Notes: a model not told the origin generated them from the letters alone. DNA of 49,188 nt from Tubiluchus corallicola (GCA_030141605.1 JAQGDQ010000165.1:413001-462188); one strand, 5' to 3'. Numbered from the stretch's first letter, positions 1-12,400 are shown. Numbers and translations: made by a program.

Positions 1-1
1 A

Positions 2-319
2 CAAATAGAAACGCTCATTCGGCTCTTCATCAGCTATGGGGCCGATGTTAATGCAACTTATAGAGGTGCCCCTATTATTCACGCTCTTGTATATGAAATT
101 CCATGTGAGACAAAGCTGTTGCGGTTACTATGTGAAGCGGGTGCAGACGTCAATGTAAAAGGCCATGTTTATTTACTTTTACCGTGTTTACCTCTTGTTG
201 TAAGCTATTGTGTTCCTCTGCATTTAAGCATGTGTCACGCAGATTTTACAACAGCAAGAGAATTGATCCACTATGGTGCAAAGACAGGAATTAGAGCAAC
301 TTTAGAATTATCAATTTAG
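2..319 (+). CDS. ASB-like protein, ankyrin-repeat part (5' truncated by window, frame broken at end)
   Basis: The frame is open from base 2 and shows ankyrin-repeat features: an ISYGADVNA segment, then a second repeat with LLRLLCEAGADVNVKG, then a third ending in ELIHYGAKTG. These are the consensus ends of ankyrin helices (LL..GADVN). The frame stops at TAG 317-319, while the continuation (MEFSPLMFF and the SOCS-like end) lies in another frame that is open from 306. This points to a one-base indel between about 303 and 319: a real mutation, a decaying copy, or an assembly error. No intron is visible. Ankyrin/SOCS proteins are substrate receptors of Cullin-5 ubiquitin ligases; that role is inferred here only from the family. 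The start lies upstream of the window. Confidence 0.6.
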   Translation, partial: QIETLIRLFISYGADVNATYRGAPIIHALVYEIPCETKLLRLLCEAGADVNVKGHVYLLLPCLPLVVSYCVPLHLSMCHADFTTARELIHYGAKTGIRATLELSI

Positions 320-743
320 CGGGAGAAGGATGGAATTTTCTCCTCTCATGTTCTTCCTCATCAGGCAAGGACTTCTCTCATATTATGATCAAAATCAGAA
401 ATACAAAGAGAAATATAATCACTTATCTTCACTAGTAGACAATGGTTTCTTTGACGATTCAAGCATTGAAAATGAACTTAAGGAACAATTAAAGTACTTT
501 CCAGAGTTTAGAATCTGTGCGGATATCCAAAATCTAGTTGGAAAACTGTATGGTTGTGCTACTAGTGACTTGAAGCAACTGTGTGTTAGAGAACTGGCAA
601 AGAAAATTAGCTTTGATGATACATCTGCCTCTAAACTACAGCAACTAGTTGTAGACTTACATTTGCCTACTATTCTTTTAGATAGGCTTTATTTGGAAGC
701 TTTCAAGTATCAAATGCCCTCTAATCTTGTTAAAAAGTTGTAA
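306..743 (+). CDS. ASB-like protein, C-terminal part with SOCS-box-like end
   Basis: This frame is open from 306 to the TAA at 741-743 and continues the ankyrin frame after a shift. The C-terminal 50 residues carry a SOCS-box-like pattern: LKQLCVRELAKKI (BC-box-like, leucine then cysteine), then LHLPTILLDRLYLE, which resembles the LP..L..YL element of SOCS boxes. By family knowledge the BC box recruits Elongin B/C. The first in-frame ATG (330) is probably not a true start, because the ankyrin frame upstream flows into this region. The stretch from about residue 10 to 80 is charged and helical and I do not recognise it. A retro-copy or pseudogene in a DBR1 intron is possible, since the DBR1 first exon was not found downstream. 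Confidence 0.55.
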   Translation, partial: NYQFSGRRMEFSPLMFFLIRQGLLSYYDQNQKYKEKYNHLSSLVDNGFFDDSSIENELKEQLKYFPEFRICADIQNLVGKLYGCATSDLKQLCVRELAKKISFDDTSASKLQQLVVDLHLPTILLDRLYLEAFKYQMPSNLVKKL

Positions 744-2160
744 AAATGTTTGATATAGCAATTTCAAAAAAAGACGTTCATAAACGAATTTGTCTCGACA
801 ATGAGTAAAATTCTCAAAACTCATGAACCATGTATAGTAATTTCTGTAGGATTCGTGAATGATTTAATTTGCCGCAGGTAGAATTTTGCGTAGATTGTAA
901 GTTGTGGAGAGTGTGAATTTAAAAAATAAAATGGGTTGTGTATCCATTGCGTAGTACATAATTATGACAACAAATATTATTTAATTTTATATAATTATAT
1001 AGCACAACTCTTGCGTAATATTAGAATGGCGAGCATAACCATTAGCCTGTGTTTATTCCAGAATACCATTTTCTAGTATGTCAGTTAACACATTGTTACC
1101 AGATATAACATATATCTTCACTATACCAGACGATTTTGTAGAATAATATATACACTGTACCTGGATTTTTATAATAAGTTGCATGGATGCTGAAATAAAA
1201 AATTATTTTATGCACTACTACATGGATTCAGATTATAAACTACTTATTTGGTAATTTATGCTTTAATTGTACAGTAAAATAATAATGAAAAAACTCTGCT
1301 GATAATGTTCGTGTGGAGACATAAATTACATACTTTTACTTTGTTACAATAACTGTAGTCATGGTATGGCCTGCATGTTGAGTCAAATATATCTGAATAA
1401 GCACTGATTTTATTTTTTTTTGTGATAATAAATCTTTATTCATAAAATAAATAACATATGTACAAAAGAGTGCTTCTTTTCGTTTACCATTGCATCATAA
1501 ACTATATCGTCAAACAAGGAAAGTTGTTTTACCTAACCATGCAATAACACCATACAGTGTAATCGGCAAAATGGCAGTTTTATAAAAAAAAATTTGCAGT
1601 CGCAGTAATCATCATATCTCTGCATTTACTAAAGAAATTTTATTTTAATTTCAGCCATCTGCTCAAACTTTTTATGTACATTAACAAGAACTGAAAACAA
1701 AAAATAATAAAGTTGGATACCAAAATCTAAACAAAACAATACAATTATTCAGTAATTAGGATTATTATATGTAGTAGTTTCGAATGGGGTCTTATTAACA
1801 GGGAATTTGACCAAGGTTAGTGAGTAAAGTTAAAAACTGAGAGTATGGAAAGAAAAAAATAAGCATCAAAAAAGTGTAATATAGAAAAATTTATGAGAAA
1901 AAGTAAGTATGAGAAAGAGCAACAGTTACTTAAGAGATGAGGAGAAAAAAGAAAAGAAAGAAAAACTTGCTAGCTTGTTTAATAGTCTTACAAATTATGT
2001 TCTACAGGTATGTTCATTTAGTAAGATTTTTGTGTATTTTTTGTAAGCATTTTTGAATCTGAATTCAAATTCAGTTTTAAGGCTTTTTTGGTGACTTTTG
2101 AATCATGAACAAAAGGCATTCACGATATGATGGTGCACATACTTTCACTTTGTTCCATAG
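744..2160. other. Non-coding AT-rich stretch with old repeat debris
   Basis: No frame with coding character was found. The part 1690-1775 resembles 26528-26606: both contain AAAACAAAAAATAATAAAG followed by AAATCTAAACAAAACAATAC. This marks a dispersed repeat, probably the decayed end of a retroelement. The missing first exon of DBR1 would be expected here or upstream, but the conserved GC.HG.LD-type segment could not be read in any frame. Confidence 0.5.
925..930 (+). promoter_or_regulatory. Candidate poly(A) signal AATAAA for the ASB-like gene
   Basis: An exact AATAAA lies about 180 bases after the stop codon of the ASB-like frame. It is the nearest canonical signal in sense orientation. The surrounding DNA is AT-rich, so a chance match is possible. 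Confidence 0.35.
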
Positions 2161-2169
2161 TAAAACACT

Positions 2170-2366
2170 AACAATTTGTTTAAAAATTGTGCACAGACAG
2201 AAATGGCAGGTAAATTGTGCTAATTGCATGCTGATTCTAACATTTTAATGATAAAAAATGCATGTAGTTGAAGTACTGAATTACTAAAATCCATAATTCT
2301 AGGTTCTTCGAACTAAAAAAACTCATTCGAACAGTTGACACTAATTTGAATGGTGCTCACCCTTGA
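2170..2366 (-). mobile_element. Partial minus-strand copy of the hAT-type MITE found at 5913-6304
   Basis: The reverse complement follows the first half of the 5913-6304 element in the same order: a GTGAGCACC-type end, TTCGAATGAGTTTTTTTAG, AATTATGGATT, CATTTTTTATCATTAAAATG, then TTAGCACAAT and CTGTGCACAAT. The outer end at about 2353-2366 keeps GCTCACCCTT. The copy is diverged and lacks the distal part. Confidence 0.65.
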
Positions 2367-2439
2367 TAGTGGCCATTGGTGTGTCACTATTATTGATCGT
2401 TCTTTTAATACACTGAATTCAGCGTCCATTACTACCGCT

Positions 2440-2928
2440 GGCATCCTTCTGTCTCGGAAGACAAATGGAATGTGCGCCAAGAGAGTCCGATCCTTGAACG
2501 TCTCCAGGGCGCATGCCTGGGCAAGGTGTATGGAGATTCTGAGTTGCCCAGACAACATGAACCCCCTCTCTTCCTCCCTGGTGTAGTCCAAAGGAACATG
2601 GAGCGATACGTTTGGCACCAGGTTGGCTGCAGGAGCTGCCGGAGTCAGTGAGCATGCTGCGCTGGTCCACCTTCGGGGCTCCACTCCTGATTTGGAAGGT
2701 TTACTCCTCTACACATGGCCATTGGGTCACTTGACCTCTTCCACCCTCTAGCCGTTGACTGTTTGTACAGCTCCTCCGCCTAGTGTCGAGATACAGTGTA
2801 GGCATCCCGCATGCCTACAGCACCTGGTATTCCTAGGCGGTCCCCCATCCAAGCAGTAACCAGGCTCTACGTTGCTTAACTTCGGTGATCAGACGACAAC
2901 CGGTGTTTTCAACGTGATTTGGCCGTAG
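2440..2928 (-). mobile_element. 5S-rRNA-derived SINE, copy 1 (internally deleted)
   Basis: Read on the minus strand, the element starts at 2928 with a 116-base 5S rRNA-like head (2928 down to 2813). It includes CTACGGCCAAATCACG, the internal-control-region-like AAGTTAAGCAACGTAGAGCC, and a tail ending in CAGGTGCTGTAGGC. A body of about 370 bases shared with the copies at 33617-34159 and 38204-38738 follows and ends in TTCCGAGACAGAAGGATGCC. This copy lacks about 60 bases around 2490 (joint GAGAGTCCGATCC) that both other copies keep. The 5S head supplies the Pol III promoter in SINE3-type elements (family knowledge). Confidence 0.85.
2813..2928 (-). pseudogene. 5S rRNA-like head of SINE copy 1
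   Basis: The match to 5S rRNA covers nearly the whole gene, with recognisable 5' CTACGGCCA, middle GAAGTTAAGCAACG and 3' TACCAGGTGCTGTAGGC segments. It differs from a functional gene at many sites (for example ACGTTGAAAACACCGG in the first third) and continues directly into a SINE body, so it is a SINE head and not a 5S gene. Confidence 0.85.
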
Positions 2929-3055
2929 TTATATAATACATACTAGTCTTTTATAGTCATTAATGTTTTAAATAATATGAATGCCCTTAAAAATGCTTCA
3001 GAATTTGTTAAGTCTATTTGATGCCGACAGGTGTCAGTATGAGTCGAGGGCGTTT

Positions 3056-3310
3056 GCCATGATTTTGTGAATCAATAAAGTGTCATTGTCTGTTCAATAA
3101 GCTTTTTCTATGCTGTGTCCTTAGCAGTTTCCATGGTAACAGAGAGTAGTTTCCCGCGATCTTAAAAATTTACCAGTTATCAATTATTTCAGGCGGCACT
3201 TATGTTGTCGGCCAAACTACTCTCTGTTACCATGGAAACTGCTAAGAACACAAAGCTTATTGAGGAGACAATGATAACACTTTGATACATAAACTCATAA
3301 AATCATGAGT
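3056..3310. mobile_element. Fold-back MITE with roughly 95-base terminal inverted repeats
   Basis: The left arm (about 3056-3152) and the right arm (about 3208-3310) are inverted copies: CAATAAGCTTT, TTAGCAGTTTCCATGGTAAC and AGAGAGTAGTTT on the left recur reverse-complemented on the right. About 55 bases lie between the arms. The element ends 17 bases before DBR1 coding exon 3328. Each arm holds a palindromic GTTTCCATGGTAAC-like box matching the RFX X-box consensus. Confidence 0.75.
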
Positions 3311-3327
3311 TTTCATTATAATGTTAG

Positions 3328-3434
3328 ATTGACTTGTTGTTGTGCTGCGGTGACTTCCAAGCTGTGAGAAATCGTTCAGATTTGACAAGTTTAGCTGCTC
3401 CTGCAAAGTACCAACTATTAAACACGTTTTACAA
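3328..3434 (+). CDS. DBR1: DBR1 exon encoding the [15 protein letters not shown] metal-site segment
   Basis: The exon lies between acceptor TTAG (3324-3327) and donor GTAAGT (3435-3440). It reads [19 protein letters not shown] and then [15 protein letters not shown], with the last lysine split after two bases. The GDFQ aspartate is a metal ligand in the DBR1 family. In-frame TAG overlaps the acceptor, which fixes the exon start. Confidence 0.92.
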
Positions 3435-6400
3435 GTAAGTAGTATTCTGTTTAATATTTCACTATGTACAGTATGTGAACGGCAGCCGTGATTTGAAAAT
3501 TCATCTTATAAGTACACTTTATTTTTTCAAAAGTTTTAAGCAGGGGTGTGCAAATTATCTGACTAGCCGGGCCACATTAAACTCTTCCGCAATTCCTGTG
3601 GGCCAGAGGCAGTTTGGTCAAGGAGCCAAGTACAGAACGGCCTAATAACGATTTTTTTGCATCCAACCTGCGTACATCATTACTACTACACTCAAGAAAC
3701 TATTTTAGAAGTTATTAAAATTTATATTACAAACCATATATTTCTACTTTCAGGACAGATAGTGGTAATTTCATTACAATGCATATTAGTAATGTGTATC
3801 ACACAGTCTGTGTAGCTGTGACATTAAGCTACAACCGTCTTGTAAGTGTTAATGGCATCCGATCTAGTAGAAAAAACTACCCGCTCTATCTTTGGGATCG
3901 TGGCACGGACTTCACCTGGATACACTCAATTAATCGCCCGGGCCGCACTTTCATTAGGTTGACAAATCTCTTCGCGGGCCGCACAAATTCCCTTGGCGGG
4001 CCGCAAGTGGCCCGTGGGCAGCTGTTAAACTTTCAAAGCTACTCGCGGCTCAGCGAATCCATTAAGACTGGCACAGGTGCCTTTTTGTCACATTTTTGTG
4101 GCCGAGAAATAGGCGTAGTACCGTGATAAGCATAATCATGGACTACACTGTTCATCTGTGACATCAGTGTGAAGTAGTACTCATTTTCGTGACATCACGT
4201 CAGCGTGTTATAGAAACCTTTGCTTACGCAGACATGCAGGGAAGATATCTACCATTTTACAAACTGTGGTTAGTTTGTGATGTAAGCAATAGCTGTGTTC
4301 GGTTGCCATTAATTACTTTCCTAGGTAATTATGCAAATATTAGTAACAATTGCCAACTTTTATAGGCAAGATAATGTATATTTTGGACAGTAAACTAAAA
4401 TGAGATTGAGTCTAAACAATCGTTCAGTTTTCCTTTAAGATTTGGACAATTTTCTCAAGAGGCTTTGCATTTGTGAAGCAAAGAGTCTCATCTTTTCTTT
4501 GTGATTTTAATTATTATTTTGATGGGCCTTTTCAACTTTTTGAAATTCATTAATTAACTTACTTAACAGGTTATCCTGCTTGCACGTGTTTAATAATCAA
4601 AATGAAACATTTACAGGTATTACTCAGGTGAGAAGACCGCACCTGTACTGACAATATTTGTAGGAGGAAATCACGAGGCATCGAATTACTTAGCGGAACT
4701 ACCTTATGGAGGTTGGGTCGCCCCGAACATCTACTACATGGGTACAAATATCTAAAAATATTTGAATTTTTAAATAAATACGTGGCCAAACTGGCCATAT
4801 ATATTAATTTTGTGCCACATGTTATTTAGTACCAAATATATTATGTTTCTTACAAAGAGTTAATATTTTTATTCTAGTCGACACCTCAAAACTAAGTGTA
4901 TGGTTAGACATGCTTTCATGGAATAATTGTATTTTGCACTGCACATATCTAGTAGCTACAGTTTGTTTTTATTAGCTAAATTATAGAGCGCAGCCTGATA
5001 AACTTTAGTTTCTAAACTCAGTAATGTCAACCAGCTTTTATGCTAAACTTAAATTTTGTAAAAAATTGTTTAGTTATTAATTTCTTAAGCCGATACTAAG
5101 ATAGTTATAATAATAGTAGTACTATTATTACTTAATAGTACTACTATTACTTAATAGTACTATTATTACTTAATAGTACTATTATTACTTAATAGTACTA
5201 TTATTACTTAATAGTACTATTATTATTATTATCTTTATTTAAAGTTGGCTTTTTGGATGAACAATTAACACGTGGAAGTTGGAATTGTACATTGTAGTTA
5301 GGTGCTGCCATCTATGTGCTAATCTTGTTACATTCTACCAGCTGATTTACCTTCAGTATAATTGTATGGTCCAGTGAGTACATACACACTGGTCCTCTCC
5401 CTATCTAACATTAATGGTTGTTGTGAAGCCTGTGCAACTCTGCATATGTCAAGTTTATTGTACATTGTAGTTAGGTGCTGCCATCTATGTGCTAATCTTG
5501 TTACATTCTACCAGCTGACTTACCTTCAGTATAATTGTATGGTCCAGTGAGTACATACACGCTGGTCCTCTCCCTATTTAAAATTAATGGTTCTTGTGAA
5601 GCCTGTGCAACTCTGCATAGTTCAAGTTCTACACCTGAATACCTGGCTGTGAAACAGGTTTTACTGACTGTTTTTGCTTTCTAGTTTTTGCTCAATGTTC
5701 AGTGCAGCAGTTTTCTATAGTTTAATAAACACTTTTCTGTTGTGTGCAGTGCAAATATTATTATAGATTTTAGGTTCCTATCCATACTTCTCTGTGTCTA
5801 AACTCAATCATAACAAAGTGACTGAACAACAATTTCAAAAATGACTTTCACAACACAAGCTCCAAAGAGGTTTTGTCCCGACTGTAAATAACAATCTACA
5901 ACTACATAACAGTAGGGGTGAACATCGAATGTTCGAATTCGATTCGAACGAGTTTTTTTATTCGAATTCGTTTCGAACCTAAAATTATAGATTCGAAAAA
6001 TTCAGCACTATACGCACATGCGTTTTTTATCATTAAAATGTTTGAAGCAGCGTGCAATTAGCGCAGTTTAGCTGCAGTTTCTGTGCAAAATTTTTAACAG
6101 ACTAATAATGGCTTTACTGCTGAACAAAGTCAAGCAATATGCACGATCTTTGTAAGAGTTAGTTTTTATTAATGGTTCGAAAACTTGTTCCCAAACCTTT
6201 CAGACGTAATTCGAATTCGATTTGCATTCGAAATACCAAAATTCGGTTCAATTCGAATTCGAAAGTCACAAATTCGATGCGAATTCGCTTTTTGGTCACC
6301 CCTACATAACAGAGACTATTATTACCCCACTTTTGCCCTAAATACCACGTGCCAGGCAGGGCAATAGGTGGTATCCTTTAAAATGTTAAATTTTCTGGTA

Positions 6401-9400
6401 TTACCCAGCTGCTGTATCGAACTCACGACCTCTCAGATGGAAAATGGACTACTATAAACCGTCTGGCATAACTGTTCAATTATTCATTGTTCAATGTTCA
6501 TATTCGGATATTCATTCTGTTGCCTTTGTTTTGTTTAAGACACTGGTTATCAAATTCGTTTCATTTCCTAGTAATGAATTTTTTTCAAAATTGTCTAGCT
6601 ATGTGTGAAGAATATGAAAGAATATATAAGCATATTTTTATGCTATCTTCTTGCAACAATATCTTTCTAAATCACATATTTTTTCATAATTTCGCGTAAT
6701 AAGCCCTTTTGCAGTTTCGATATGCGCATGCGCCGTTGCTGTAGGTCAAAGGTCAAGTGTACCGTAGCAATGCGTCTAACTACAACTGTCACGTGACGTG
6801 TGTAAAGCAAAGCTGTCTACCGCATCAGTTCAGTAACTTTATTTGTTTTACTTGGGCTTTACTTAATTATACATTAGTGTGTGCATAGGATGATTTACTA
6901 GTATGTTCTTGCTTGGGAACAAGAAATAATGAAGGTTTTAGCTAGCTGTTAAAACTGTTGCCATTACAATAGCATGGGCTGCGAAGCGTTGTCAAGTGTA
7001 CGCAAATGCGTTGTCTGGCACACTTAATCTTTGACCTTTTCACGATCATCATCAATCGCTGGAACTGCGAAAAGGCTTATTTAGTAAGTGTTAATTGTTT
7101 TGTTTAGGATATGCGGGAGTAATTAACTATGGTGGACTTCGCATAGCCGGCTTGTCGGGTATTTATAAAGGTCCAGATTACTTGAAAGGTCATTTTGAGA
7201 AACCTCCATATTCGGAAGACACAAAAAGAAGTGTGTATCATATCCGTAACCTTGAAGTGTTTCGACTCAAACAGGTAAAACTCAAACAGTATAACATAAA
7301 AGCCACTTCTCTACAAAGTGACTTAAAATAAAAGCCTTAAAGGAAGGAACAAGTTATTCAGTATGTTGGGTTTATTTTACTGTTATCACTTAAACTGTTT
7401 GTGGTGTGCTAAAGGAAAGAACAAGTCATTCAGTATGTTGGGTTTATTTTACTGTTATCACTTAAACTGTTTGTGGTGTGCTAAAGGAAAGGACAAGTCA
7501 CTCAGTATGTTGGGTTTATTTTACTGTTATCACTTAAACTGTTTGTGGTGTGCTAAAGGAAAGAACAAGTCATTCAGTATGTTGGGTTAGTCTACTGTTA
7601 TCACTTAAACTGTTTGTGGTGTGCTAAAGGAAAGAACAAGTCACTCAGTATGTTGGGTTTATTTTACTGTTATCACTTAAACTGTTTGTGGTGTGCTAAA
7701 GGAAAGAACAAGTCACTCAGCATGTTGGGTTTATTTTACTGTTATCACTTAAACTGTTTCTGGTGTGCTAAAGGAAGGAACAAGTCATTCTGTATGGTGG
7801 GTTTATTTTACTGTTATCACTTAAACTGTTTATGGTGTGCTAAAGGAAAGAACAAGTCACTCAGCATGTTGGGTTTATTTTACTGTTATCACTTAAACTG
7901 TTTCTGGTGTGCTAAAGGAAGGAACAAGTCATTCTGTATGGTGGGTTTATTTTACTGTTATCACTTAAACTGTTTGTGGTGTGCTAAAGGAAAGGACAAG
8001 TCACTCAGCATGTTGGGTTTATTTTACTGTTATCACTTAAACTGTTTGTGGTGTGCTAAAGGAAAGGACAAGTCATTCAGTATGTTGGGTTTATTTTACT
8101 GTTTTCACTTAAACTGTTTGTGGTGTGCTAAAGGAAAGGACAAGTCATTCAGTATGTTGGGTTTATTTTGCTGTTATCACTCAAACTTAGAAAAATAGAA
8201 CGAAGAAATTTGTAAAAAACCATGTATAGAACCATGTATATTCTACCTCTGAATAGAAATTTTTAAGCCTCGTGGTTGCCGCCATTCACTTGAAAATCAT
8301 GACATAACTGGGAGACTTCGTGAGTTTTCCCGAGCGCATCCTGGCTTTCCGTAAATGCGCCCTGCTTAAACTAATTCAAACTTCTACAGCCTACCTAATG
8401 TTCATGCAAAAATATTACAAAATTATCTATCTATTTTTAGTAAAAACTTATTATACTTTTGACAAAGATTGACAGTGCACTACTTTTCTTCAAGACGAAT
8501 GACGTCACTGGAAGAAGAATGGGTATTGAAAATGGGAGCGTCCAAGCATGAAATGATCGAGACTTTAAAGTGATTTTACTAATTACACGAGACGCTTATT
8601 GCAGTTTTATTACTAAATCCTTCTAAAATTTTTTGTGAACATTGAAATAAGCCTTACCTCCTAGAATGCTTGACTTCTCCTTTAAAAGTTTCCAAGTTGC
8701 GAAGTATAATATTAGTTTTTGGCATTCTTTGCATTTTGCTCACTGCTTATGGATATTTTCTCGCTTTAGTTAAAAAAATAAAACGTCTTTAAATCTTCAT
8801 ATTTTTGATGAAAATTGTGCAATTAGTAAGTTAATGATATCCAGAATTAAGATCTCTGTTGGCTTGTTGTATCGTATATAATTAGTGCCACCTGCTGGAA
8901 AATAGTTATAAGTTTATTTATTTCCACTCTGCATCTAACAGTTATAATAAAAATACAGATAATTTCACTGAAGTAAATATAAATATAAATGCAATATAAT
9001 CCAGAAATTACAAAAGAATTACAGAATAATTTTGATGCATACAGTTTGAGCCTAAAAGCATAGCTTGACAGGCCAAACTGTACGTGGAAATCTTAAATAA
9101 GTGATTAATAATTGAAATAATGATAATATATACATAAAAAGTTGGGGGGGGGAGTAGTGAATGAAAAATGAAATGGAGCGAGAACTAAGAAAAACTGTGT
9201 CTCCTCTATTCCTCTCACAATAAGCGGCTCTTGGCATTTTATACTGTGTAGATATTTTCAAGGTCGCCAGCAGGCGGAAGCACTGAAGCACGTACAGCCA
9301 GAGAATTTCTTAAATTATAAATTTTTTTTGTAGGTAAATAAAAAATTTTTAGCAATAAACCAAGAAACGCATCAATCCTTGTTTCTCTGGGCAATGATGA

Positions 9401-12400
9401 GTTTTAAACTAGTGAACTTGCCTTAAGAAACAGCTTCTAGCAACCGCATAATGGTCTAAAATGCAGTAAAATACACGTGTGGCCGAGACGTTCTGTCGTT
9501 TAGCTGTGTCTGGTGGGAAAAATTAGCACGCATGCAACTTTTGTATGGACAGTGGTCAGTGGGTGGACTGTAAACTGAACAGTCTCAAATCAGTTTTACG
9601 TTTGACTGTCCACATTTTGCTGGATAGATAATCTTGACACTAAATAAATTAAGCTTAACTAATGGGTCATCCGCATTGCAGTATATTACGAACTTGCTTT
9701 TAACATATATGAATACTACAATAGAATACAATGAATATTACCTGGGTAAATGTAGGTAAAATGTATTTATTAAAGCAGAATTTTTCATGTTTAAGGAAGT
9801 CTGTGTACCAGAATTTAGATCTCATTTGAGGCCTCCAAATTGTGCTTAAATACAGGAAAATTCCTTGTTGGCCGGGGTTCCTCCCTGGTGCCCGCTGGGG
9901 GAGTTTACAGACCCCCCAGACCTCCTAGCTGCTTGTGTGTCAGGTTTTTTAAACTCTGCCGGCGCCCTTGGATATTTTATTTTGTATGAACTTTAATGTG
10001 GTCTGTGACTTCTGCATCAATGTTTGGTGATACTTAAGTGTTTAAGTGAGTTCTAAGTTTCGGTGATGTGTAATATGTAATTTTTTTTTGTATGTTGGGT
10101 ACAGTTTACAATATTATCTGTTGAATAATATGCCCTTTCACAGTTCCAGCGATTGATGATGATCATGAAGCGATCAAAGGTTAGGTGTGCCAGACAAAAC
10201 ATTTGTGTACACTTGACAACGCCTCGCAGCTCATGCTGTTGTAATAGTAACAGTTTTAACACCTACCTAGAACTTTACCTAGTTCATTTTTTCTTGTTCC
10301 CAAGCAAGATCACATTAGCAAATCACTCTACATACAGATTAATGCAAAATAAGTAAAGTCCATGTAAAACAACTGAAGTTTCTGAACTGATGCTGCAGAC
10401 AGTTTTGCTTTATTCACATGTCACGTGACAGTTGTAGTCAAGATGCATTGCTGCGGCACACTTGACCTTTGACCTACAGCAAATGCGCTTTTAGTTAACA
10501 AACTTTTATTTGACTAGCTATCAGGAAACATTGACATAATGTTTTCTCACGATTGGCCGAGAGGAATCTATCACCATGGCAACGTGAAACAGCTCTTGCG
10601 TGCCAAGCCATTTTTTCGAGAAGATGTGGAAAACAACAAGCTGGGTTGTCGCCCCGCGGAGGAACTTATGCACAGATTACAACCTACGTATTGGTTTGCC
10701 GCTCACTTACATGTAAAATTTGCAGCTCTAGTGGAATTTGAGGTAAACACTAGTTTGCAACTGACCTTAGCTTCTCACAAATGTGACAGTGATAGAAAAA
10801 GTTTATCCTTTTTAGTAATTCGTGCTACTTTAAGCTAGTTGCGTGTCTTTAAACGTTGTTGCACTCATATCTCGGTTTCTCAGACGTCACTTTTATGGAT
10901 ATCAGAAGAATCGGACAAAATCTGGACTGTAAAAAAAACTCCTGCATACGACATACACAATTTGTTCTTTCGCAAGCTGACAGATAGTTGGCAAGCCATC
11001 ACTTTGTTTACATCATTACATCAGTGTAACCAAGCAGCATGTCACTTTGTTTACATCATTACATCAGTGTAACCAAGCAGCGTGTAGCGACACGTGTGTA
11101 GCTTGTATGTCAGCTTGTTCAAGTGGTTTTAATTAGCAGAGTTATTTCAGTCAATTGCTGACAGTTTTATACACTTTTGCATAATTGCATGTGGGAGACC
11201 CGAACTAGACGTTTTTGAGACAATTAGGCGATTGATTCTACATTATCGTGAGTCTAAGACACGGCACCTACTGTATTAGTTCAGTATCGGTAAATACGGA
11301 CAATCGGCAAATTTGGACCAACGTCTCTGACAAACCGAGCGATGAGTCTATTATGCACAGTGTTTTATGTGTGTCATGCTGTCTTATGCTGTGTCATGCT
11401 GTTTTATGTGTGTCATGCTGTCTTATGTTGTGTCATGCTGTCTTATGTGTGTCATGCTGTCTTATGTTGTGTCATGCTGTCTTATGTTGTTTGTGTCATG
11501 CTATCTTATGTTGTGTCATGCTGTCTTATGCTGTGTCATGCTGTCTTATGTTGTGTCATGCTGTCTTCTTATGTGTGTCATGCTGTCTTATGTGTGTCAT
11601 GCTGTCTTATGTTGTGTCATGCTGTCTTATGCTGTGTCATGCTGTTTTATGTGTGTCATGCTGTCTTATGCTGTGTCATGCTGTCTTATGTGTGTCATGC
11701 TGTCTTATGTTGTGTCATGCTGTCTTATGTGTGTCATGCTGTCTTATGTTGTGTCATGCTGTCTTATGTGTGTCATGCTGTCTTATGTTGTTTGTGTCAT
11801 GCTGTCTTATGTTGTGTCATGCTGTCTTAAGTTTTTTATAAATTCAATTCATTGTGGAATAGTGTATAAAACTCAGGCTAAAGTTTACAATTCCCCACAC
11901 ACAAGAAATTAGTTCTTGAATCGAATTACGATTAGGGTTGGGATTAGTGTTTGGATTAGGGTTAGGTTTAGGATTAAGGTTAGAAGTAGTGTTTGTGTTA
12001 GGGTTGGGTTAGCATTAGTGTTTGGATTAGGGTTGGGATTAGTGTTTGGATTAGGGTTAGGTTTAGGATTAAGGTTAGAAGTAGTGTTTGGGTTAGGGGT
12101 GGGATAGCATTAGTGTTTGGATTAGGGTTAGGGTTAGGATTAGTGTTTGGGTTAGGGTTAGGGTTGGGTTAGCATTAGTGTTAGGGTTAGGATTGAGGTT
12201 AGGATTAGTGTTAGGGTTAGGATTGAGGTTAGCATTAGTGTTTGGGTTAGGGTTAGGATTGAGGTTAGCATTAGTGTTAGGGTTAGGGTTAGGATTGAGG
12301 TTAGGATTAGTGTTTGGGTTAGGGTTAGGATTGAGGTTAGGATTAGTGTTTGGGTTAGGGTTGGGTTAGCATTAGTGTTTGGATTAGGGTTAGGGTTAGG

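Larger units (their letters stand above)
5214..6475 (-). mobile_element. tRNA-derived SINE copy A (minus strand, interrupted by a hAT MITE and other DNA)
   Basis: Read on the minus strand, the tRNA-like head lies at about 6475-6395 (CCAGACGGTTTATAGTAGTC, box B GAGTTCGATAC). The body GTGGTATTTAGGGCAAAAGT and GGGGTAATAATAGTCT is interrupted at 6304-5913 by a hAT MITE and resumes with ATGTAGTTGTAGATTGTTAT. The 3' part with TTAATTGTTCATCCAAAAAG and CCAACTTTAAATAAAG ends in an ATT tail at 5235-5214. The section 5284-5630 is extra DNA in two direct copies and is absent from copy C. Confidence 0.7.

Noticed and set aside
1355-1415. Possible DBR1 first exon around TAGTCATGGTATGGCC
   Set aside because: The reading S-H-G-M-A-C lacks the conserved GC.HG.LD context and leads to a stop without a donor in the needed phase.
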